Made by a program: the position numbers and the translations under genes. A DNA stretch of 7,985 nucleotides from Candidatus Buchananbacteria bacterium (GTDB taxonomy: Bacteria; Patescibacteriota; Patescibacteriia; CAIXNZ01): assembly GCA_030592165.1 (NCBI GenBank), contig JAUVKC010000046.1, positions 1-7,985 of the forward strand. The letters are read 5' to 3'. This document shows, in pieces, positions 1-5,500 of the stretch (position 1 is its first letter; each line of letters begins with the position of its first letter). Under the pieces are notes generated by a model, which made no database searches, was not told the DNA's origin, and worked only from the letters and a program-made list of their open reading frames with translations.

Positions 1-30
1 AAAAAGATGATATGAATGAATCCAAATTTT

Positions 31-68
31 AGCCCCTTGTATTATTACAATGGGGCTTTTTATTTTTT
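31..68 (+). terminator. Rho-independent terminator (+ strand)
   Basis: An inverted repeat pairs AGCCCC at 31-36 with GGGGCT at 52-57, and TTGTA at 37-41 with TACAA at 46-50. T51 is bulged and the loop is TTAT. A T-rich run (57-68, one A) follows on the + strand, which is the classic intrinsic terminator form. It would end a + strand gene lying mostly outside the window. On the minus strand the stem follows the prmC stop, but the bases after it (AAAATTTGG) are not a good U-tract, so termination of the prmC transcript here is less certain. The T-tract overlaps the 3' end of prmC. Confidence 0.8.
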
Positions 69-905
69 TATAATTACTACCCGATCAAAACCGCAAAGAT
101 CTTTTTTGATTTTACATTTATATTTCGGTAAAACTTGCCAAGCAAGCTTTTTTATTTGCTTTGCTTGGCTGTGACCAATTTCCAAAAATATTGCTTGGGG
201 TTTTAGATTATACTTTTTTATTTGTTCAAAAAAATCACGGTAATATTTCAAACCATCATCTCCGCCATCTAGAGCTAGTTGCGGCTCATTTTTAATGGTT
301 TGGTTTTTAATTTCGTTTTTATCTAAGTAGGGAAGGTTGGCTGTGATAATTAGCTTTGAGCTTTGGGCTTTGAGCTTTGGGCTTAGGGGATAGAGGAGAT
401 TGCCTTTGAGAAAAGTAATTTTGACTTTGTTAGCTTTAGCATTTTGTTGGGCAATTGATAAAGCTTTACTTGAAATATCTGTACCAATGCAGCGGATATT
501 GAGTCTTGGGTTTAGGGTTTTTGTTAAGGAAATTATGATTGCTCCTGAACCTACGCCAATGTCACAAATGGCAAATGGCAAATGGCTTTTTGTGAATTTG
601 ATAACCTGTTCAACTAGAATTTCAGTCTCAGGGCGGGGGATAAGCACATTTTTGTTTACTTTAAAGTTTAAACCAAAAAACTCTTGATAGCCCAGGATGT
701 AGGCAATTGGTTCACCATTTGCTCGGCGTTTAAATAATTTTTTAAAATTGGTTAATTGGCTACTTGTTATTTTTTTTTCTGGATAAGTATATAAATATTC
801 CTTTTGCTTATTTAAAATTTTGCATAATAAAAGCTCAATATCTAGTATTGAGCTCGAAGATTTTAACTTAGGGGAATAAGTTTTTAGAATTTGTTGGATG
901 GTCAT
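60..905 (-). CDS. prmC: Peptide chain release factor N5-glutamine methyltransferase (PrmC/HemK)
   Basis: This 281-residue protein is the usual length for PrmC, the cytoplasmic SAM-dependent enzyme that N5-methylates the glutamine of the GGQ motif in RF1 and RF2. Visible family marks are GEPIAYILG (64-72) in the N-terminal helical substrate-binding domain, VLIPRPETE (87-94 region), SAM motif I D-I-G-V-G-S-G (115-121), TDIS (142-145), the catalytic-type motif ANLPY (189-193), EPQLALDGG (207-215) and the C-terminal D-L-C-G-F-D-R-V (269-276). The catalytic motif reads NLPY where the family standard is NPPY. The start ATG follows the prfA TAA immediately, with no spacer and no clear Shine-Dalgarno site, which suggests translational coupling to prfA, whose product is its substrate. 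Two heptanucleotide repeats lie inside the gene. They encode KLKAQSSK just before the NLPY strand and SHLPFA just before SAM motif I. Identification is firm. Confidence 0.95.
   Translation of the reverse strand: MTIQQILKTYSPKLKSSSSILDIELLLCKILNKQKEYLYTYPEKKITSSQLTNFKKLFKRRANGEPIAYILGYQEFFGLNFKVNKNVLIPRPETEILVEQVIKFTKSHLPFAICDIGVGSGAIIISLTKTLNPRLNIRCIGTDISSKALSIAQQNAKANKVKITFLKGNLLYPLSPKLKAQSSKLIITANLPYLDKNEIKNQTIKNEPQLALDGGDDGLKYYRDFFEQIKKYNLKPQAIFLEIGHSQAKQIKKLAWQVLPKYKCKIKKDLCGFDRVVIIKK
353..387. repeat. Heptanucleotide tandem repeat within prmC (GCTTTGR)x5
   Basis: Five head-to-tail 7-bp units are seen: GCTTTGA, GCTTTGG, GCTTTGA, GCTTTGG, GCTTAGG. The A/G alternation gives a 14-bp higher-order period. 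The array is translated within prmC as a Lys/Ser-rich segment (SPKLKAQSSKL, about residues 175-185) next to the conserved ANLPY strand. Short heptamer arrays of this sort resemble the short tandemly repeated repetitive sequences described in cyanobacteria. Whether the same unit recurs elsewhere in this genome cannot be seen here. Confidence 0.75.
565..586. repeat. Heptanucleotide tandem repeat within prmC (CAAATGG)x3
   Basis: Three perfect copies of CAAATGG run over 565-585, followed by the first base of a fourth. Twenty-one bases equal seven codons, so the array is in frame. It encodes part of KSHLPFAIC (about residues 106-114), directly before SAM motif I. The unit resembles the degenerate one upstream of prfA at 1951-1978, which suggests a dispersed repeat family. 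Confidence 0.75.
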
Positions 906-1943
906 TTATTCAATATTTGCTTCTTTTAGTTTACTTATTATTTGCTCAAGATCACCTTCAAAAATAGTTGAAATATTGTTCCAGTTTTGTTTGATTCTGT
1001 GATCAGTTATTCGATCTTGTGGTATATTATAGGTTCTAATTTTTTCTGATCTCATACCCATTCCAACTTGAGCTTTTCTATCTCCGCCAATTTCTGACAT
1101 TCTTTTTTCTTCATCATAAGCAAGCAAACGTGAACGTAATATTGTCATGCCTCTTGTCTTGTTTTGTAATTGGGATCGTTCGTCCTGGCAGGAAACTACT
1201 ATATTTGTAGGAATATGAGTGATTCTTACAGCAGATTTGGTTGTGTTTACTCCCTGACCTCCATGACCACCAGCACAAAAAGTGTCAATTCTAAGATCTT
1301 CTGGGTCAATTTTAAATTCTACTTCTTCTGCTTCAGGTAACACTGCTACTGTAGCTGTTGATGTATGGACACGGCCAGATTTTTCAGTTTCAGGGACTCT
1401 TTGGACACGATGCACTCCGCCTTCATATTTCATTGTGCCATAAGCATTTGCTCCCTTGATTTCAAAAATAACTTCTTTAAATCCGCCAATACCTATTTGA
1501 TTGCTTGATAGTACATTAACTTTCCAGTTATTATTTTCAGCATATCTTGAGTACATCCGAAATAAATTAGCTGCAAAAAGAGCAGATTCATCACCACCAG
1601 CTCCAGCTCTTATTTCCATGATTACATCTTTTTTGTCATTAGGATCTTTTGGTTTAAGAAATAAATTAATTTCAGTCTCAATTTTTTCTTTTTCTAAGTT
1701 TAGTCTGGTAAGCTCTTCTTGAGCAAGATCTTTTAATTCTTTTGATTTTAATGATTCTTGAGCTTCTGTAATGCCTTTTTCAATTGTTTCTAGTCTTTGT
1801 AGAGTAGAGTAAACATCTTTGTATTCAGCAAATTCTTGACTAACTTTTTGGTATTTTGAAGTATCTGAAACAAGAGCAGGATCATTAAGTTGCTTTTCAA
1901 TTTCTAGGTATTTTTTTTCAATTTTTTTATATTCAGGATTCAT
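906..1943 (-). CDS. prfA: Peptide chain release factor 1 (RF1)
   Basis: RF1 recognises UAA and UAG in the ribosomal A site and triggers peptide release. Numbering from the ATG at 1943 (345 residues), the protein has an N-terminal helical domain and then the RF1 stop-codon tripeptide Pro-Glu-Thr (184-186, in QRVPETEKSGR). RF2 would show Ser-Pro-Phe here. The catalytic loop GHGGQGVNTT carries GGQ at 228-230, followed by SAVRITH and the conserved RSEKIRTYN-PQDRITDHR segment (299-316). The frame stays open upstream to an ATG at 2027, which would add 28 residues. I prefer 1943 because the MNPEYKKIEKKY start matches the usual RF1 N-terminus in length and pattern, and because the extension is partly encoded by a degenerate heptamer repeat. 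Neither start has a convincing Shine-Dalgarno site. A -10-like box lies close to 2027, so leaderless use of the longer start cannot be excluded. The gene is followed without a gap by prmC, whose product methylates its GGQ. Confidence 0.96.
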   Translation of the reverse strand: MNPEYKKIEKKYLEIEKQLNDPALVSDTSKYQKVSQEFAEYKDVYSTLQRLETIEKGITEAQESLKSKELKDLAQEELTRLNLEKEKIETEINLFLKPKDPNDKKDVIMEIRAGAGGDESALFAANLFRMYSRYAENNNWKVNVLSSNQIGIGGFKEVIFEIKGANAYGTMKYEGGVHRVQRVPETEKSGRVHTSTATVAVLPEAEEVEFKIDPEDLRIDTFCAGGHGGQGVNTTKSAVRITHIPTNIVVSCQDERSQLQNKTRGMTILRSRLLAYDEEKRMSEIGGDRKAQVGMGMRSEKIRTYNIPQDRITDHRIKQNWNNISTIFEGDLEQIISKLKEANIE

Positions 1944-1950
1944 ATGTTTG

Positions 1951-1978
1951 GCAAATGGCGAATGGCTGATTGGCAGAT
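1951..1978. repeat. Degenerate heptamer repeat upstream of prfA
   Basis: The imperfect 7-bp units GCAAATG, GCGAATG, GCTGATT and GGCAGAT occur in a row just upstream of the preferred prfA start. They resemble the perfect CAAATGG array inside prmC. If the longer prfA frame were translated they would encode LPISHSPFAK, close in wording to SHLPFAIC in PrmC. Confidence 0.55.
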
Positions 1979-2038
1979 GGTACCTTTTATGAAAGACATT
2001 GACCATATACGATTTGCTATTCATCATACGCTAATTCT

Positions 2039-2044
2039 ATTATA
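2039..2044 (-). promoter_or_regulatory. Candidate -10 box for prfA-prmC
   Basis: The minus strand reads TATAAT from 2044 to 2039. No convincing -35 hexamer is seen at 16-18 bp upstream. Transcription would begin near 2032, giving a leader of roughly 90 bases to the preferred prfA start at 1943, or a nearly leaderless transcript for the ATG at 2027. The box lies immediately after the hairpin that may terminate rpmE, so prfA could have its own promoter. In AT-rich DNA such a hexamer can arise by chance. Confidence 0.35.
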
Positions 2045-2048
2045 CTAC

Positions 2049-2074
2049 AAAACCCCCATAAATTCATGGGGGTT
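2049..2074 (-). terminator. Possible rpmE terminator hairpin
   Basis: A perfect 9-bp inverted repeat, AACCCCCAT (2051-2059) and ATGGGGGTT (2066-2074), has a 6-base loop. Reading the minus strand away from rpmE, the stem ends in TT and is followed by TTG, so the U-run is only four bases (2052-2049). That is short for a strong terminator. It could act as a partial terminator or attenuator between rpmE and prfA. The + strand side has no U-tract. Confidence 0.5.
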
Positions 2075-2116
2075 ATCGTATTATGATAACTCCCTTCGTT
2101 AAGTAACGAAGAGGAG
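2072..2116. repeat. Two overlapping inverted repeats between rpmE and prfA
   Basis: GTTATC (2072-2077) pairs with GATAAC (2085-2090) across a 7-base loop. Next to it, CTTCGTT (2094-2100) pairs with AACGAAG (2105-2111) across AAGT, extendable by CTCC/GGAG (2090-2093 with 2113-2116) if A2112 is bulged. The first repeat shares GTT with the hairpin at 2051-2074 and one base with the second, so the stems partly exclude each other in RNA. They start a few bases after the rpmE stop codon and may stabilise its mRNA end or form part of a compound terminator. Confidence 0.55.
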
Positions 2117-2124
2117 GGTAGTAG

Positions 2125-2409
2125 TTATTTTTTAGTTTTTGCAGCCTTTTTCTTTGCTTGAGCAGCTTTTTTGACTTTTTTACCTTTTCTACTCTTAGCA
2201 GCTTCTTCTTGCTTAGCCATTTTTTGTTTGAATTTATCTACTCGACCAGCAGTATCAACTAGTTTTTGTTTACCAGTATAAAAAGGATGACATTCTGAAC
2301 ATAATTCAGTATTAATACTTTCCTGAGTTGAACCAACACTAAAACTGTTGCCACAAGCACAGACAACTTTTGATTTATCATTGTATTTCGGGTGAATATC
2401 TTTTTTCAT
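2125..2409 (-). CDS. rpmE: 50S ribosomal protein L31 (zinc-ribbon type)
   Basis: L31 is a small protein of the large ribosomal subunit, near the central protuberance and the inter-subunit bridge. The N-terminal MKKDIHPKY is diagnostic for bacterial L31. Cysteines at 17, 19, 37 and 40 (C-A-C and C-S-E-C) form the zinc-ribbon set of the zinc-binding type, followed by HPFYTGKQKLVDTAGRV-KF typical of the family. The protein has 94 residues against about 70 in Escherichia coli. The extra length is a Lys/Ala-rich tail from about residue 66 to 94, presumably contacting rRNA. No Shine-Dalgarno site precedes the ATG. A weak GATAAT -10-like box lies on the minus strand at 2444-2439. It heads a set with prfA and prmC, a gene order well known in bacteria, but inverted repeats separate it from prfA. 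Confidence 0.95.
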   Translation of the reverse strand: MKKDIHPKYNDKSKVVCACGNSFSVGSTQESINTELCSECHPFYTGKQKLVDTAGRVDKFKQKMAKQEEAAKSRKGKKVKKAAQAKKKAAKTKK

Positions 2410-2512
2410 TTTTTTATTATTATGTTTTATAAAAGGATATTATCATAAAAGTATAAAAAAAGCAAGACCTGTGTGTAATCTTATAGTTAATGGTGTGAAT
2501 TTTTTTAAAAAA

Positions 2513-2521
2513 TGATATAAT
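2513..2521 (+). promoter_or_regulatory. Extended -10 promoter for the large surface-protein gene
   Basis: TGATATAAT fits the extended -10 consensus TGnTATAAT exactly. Such promoters do not need a good -35 box, and none is obvious at 17 bp upstream. The -10 ends 16 bases before the ATG at 2538, so the transcript would have only about a 10-base leader with no Shine-Dalgarno site. It lies in the 128-bp divergent gap between rpmE and this gene, which otherwise shows only A/T-rich sequence and a weak possible rpmE -10. Confidence 0.55.
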
Positions 2522-2537
2522 TAAATAAATTTACGAT

Positions 2538-5500
2538 ATGAATAAAACCCTGCGAAAATTAAATATTTTCAAAATTTTGTTTAGCCAAGCAAAGCTAGTA
2601 TTAGTTTTGTTTTTTTTATTAATCACAAGTCTTTTTATTTTTGGTAACTATTCTGATGTTATGTCTGGTAAGCTAGAATTTTATTCTATAACAGATTATT
2701 CTGTTGGGGCAGATCCTTGGTATATAATTTCAGCAGATTTAAACAATGATACTGAGCTAGACTTGATTACAGCTAATAATTTTGGTAATAGCGTTTCTGT
2801 TTTAATGGGTGTTGGAAATGGCATTTTTCAACCTAAGGTTGATTATCCTGTTACTACAAATCCAATTTGGGTAGAAGCAGCAGACTTAAACAATGATAAT
2901 AATTTAGATTTGATTACAGCTAATTATACTAGTAATAATATCTCAATTCTTATAGGGAATGGAAATGGGACATTTCAAGCAAAAGTTGATTACCCTGCAA
3001 ATTCACAAACAGCATCAGTATATGCCAGAGATTTTAATAATGATAATAATTTGGATATTGTAGCTGCAAATTTATTTAGTAATAATATCTCAGTTTTTTT
3101 GGGAGTGGGTGATGGGACTTTTTTGCCTAAGGTAGATTATGCTACTGGTGGTGGTCCTTTTGTAGCTTATCCAGCAGACTTTGATAATGATGGTGAATTT
3201 GATATTGCTGTTCCTAATGAAACTGATAACACAGTATCTATCCTCATGGGTAATGGTAATGGTACATTCCAACCAAAAATTGATTATCCAACTGACATAA
3301 CTCCATGGTCAATTGGTGTAGCTGATTTTAATCATGATACTAACTTGGATATTGTCACAACAAATAATTCTGCTTCTAGTATGTCAATTTTGCTTGGTAA
3401 TGGTAATGGGACCTTTCAACCAAAAGTTGATTATACAACTGATACAACTCCATGGATGACTGGGATTTCAGATTTAGATTTAGATGGCTATTTAGATATT
3501 ATTGTTCCTAATTTGGGTAGTGATAATATCTATATTTATTTTGGTAATGGTGACGGTACTTTTGAAAGTCCAGTTATTAATCCAACAAATGCTTCACCAG
3601 CAGATGTGGAACCTCAGGATTTTAATAAAGATGGGGTTATTGATTTTGTTGTCATAACTCAAGGTGGGTCGCAAGCTAGTGTTTATTTAAACAAAAGATT
3701 AAATACATATTGTAGTTTGACTCCTTCAAGTGTGACTAGTGGTGGGCAAATAACAATTAATGCAAACACAACTTTTACAGCAACTAGTGTTTGGGCAGAA
3801 GTGGAAAACAATAATAATTTACTTACAACAGTTACATTAGATAATATCGGAGGGAATAATTATAGTAAAAGTATTTATACAACGACTAGTAATATAGGTA
3901 ATAATGATGTTGTTGTTTTTGCCAGTGATGGTACTGATATATCTGTTTGTAGTCCAAGCACAGGAGCAACTTGGCAAAAAGAAACAGTTAATGATATCCC
4001 ATGGCATTCTCGAAGTGGTAATCGATCCGTATCTTTTAATGGACGAATTTATATGGCAGGTGGACTTGTAGATGATTTTGTAAATGATGTTTGGAGTTCT
4101 GCGAATGGGACTGATTGGCAAGAAGATACTAGTAATGCTGCTTGGACAAAAAGAGGTCATGGTGGGATGACTGTTTTTAACAATAAAATGTGGATGATGG
4201 GTGGAAATAATTATGTTGAAGTAGGAGATACAACTACCTATACATATTTTAAAGATATTTGGTCATCTATAGATGGTAGTAATTGGAGTTTAGACAATGC
4301 TAATGCTCCTTGGGGAGAAAGAACATTATTTGGCTTAACAGATTTTAATGGTAGTTTGTGGTTATCAGGTGGTGTGGAGAAAAATGGTCCAGTCTTTAGT
4401 CAGCAAGATGATGTTTGGACAAGTTCGGATGGTATTAATTGGACATGTGTAGTGGGTACTGATCCTGGTTGTGGTGGTGCGCCTGCCTGGGCTAATCGTT
4501 GGGGGCATAAAATGGTAACTTTTGATAATAAACTGTGGATTATTGGTGGTCATGGCACTGGTGCTTATGATTATTTTGAAGACGTTTGGTCTTCAACTGA
4601 TGGTGTTACTTGGGTTTGTGAAGCTGGTCCATATCCTGGATGTTTAAGTTCAGCACCTGCTTGGGGCAGTATAAATCCATGGGGAAATGCTCGAAATAAT
4701 CATGAAGTTCTTGTTTACGATGAAGATGGCACTGGACCTTTGCCTGAGAAAATGTGGCTCATGGGAGGATCCTTTAAACTTGATGCACCAACCAATGAAG
4801 AAAATTATAATGATGTTTGGTCTTCTGCAGATGGTCAAACTTGGATTTTAGAAGCAAGTCCTGCGTCTAAACATCAGCCTATAGGAGTTGAGCCTAGTAA
4901 TTGGACAAATTGGACAGCTCGAAGGAATTTTGCAGCTGTTGTTCATGATTCTGGGATTGGCAATGAAATGTGGGTTTTAGGTGGTTACGAATTTAGAGTA
5001 AAAAGTTGGAATGATGTTTGGCATTCATCTGATGGTGCAACTTGGAATTTAATAGGAGATGATTACGATCTTATTATGGGGACAAGGTTTGATCCTCAGG
5101 TGTTTACATATAATAATAAATTATGGTTAATTGGTGGTCTTGCAAACGGTCTTGGTGAACAAAATGATGTTTGGAGTTCAGTTGACGGAACTACGTGGGT
5201 TTGCGAAGCCGGGTCTCATCCTGGTTGTTCAACTACAGTTCCTTGGGGTGCACGTTGGGGACATCAATCTTTTGTTTATGCTAATAAAATGTGGCTTGTT
5301 GGCGGTTGTATAGGTCCTTACACTAATACTTGTTCAGGTGGTTCAAGAAGCGTAGATGTTTGGTATTCAGTTGATGGTGTTAATTGGACACTAGCTACTG
5401 GTACAGCTAATTATACTTGGAGTAATTGGCCAGTAGCAAAAGTTTATGATAATAGGATGTGGCTTATTGGTGGCTGGGTACCAGGAATTGGTAATGATAA

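Noticed and set aside
1..32. 3' end of an upstream + strand gene
   Set aside because: The terminator implies one, but three frames reach stops within 32 bases (TGA at 13, TGA at 8, TAG at 30) and nothing decides between them.
400..687. Open frame on the + strand, 95 codons
   Set aside because: It lies antisense to prmC, whose motifs are clear, and its translation shows no family pattern.
1501..1722. Open frame on the + strand, 73 codons
   Set aside because: It is antisense to well-conserved prfA sequence and is a shadow.
3090..4838. Several minus-strand open frames (3090-3272, 3837-4160, 4365-4553, 4650-4838)
   Set aside because: All are antisense to the large + strand gene. Their Ile/Thr/Ser-rich translations come from complementing Asn/Gly/Asp codons of the repeats.
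5131..5313. Second + strand frame of 60 codons
   Set aside because: It overlaps the Kelch-like repeats in another frame and shows no start signal or family likeness.
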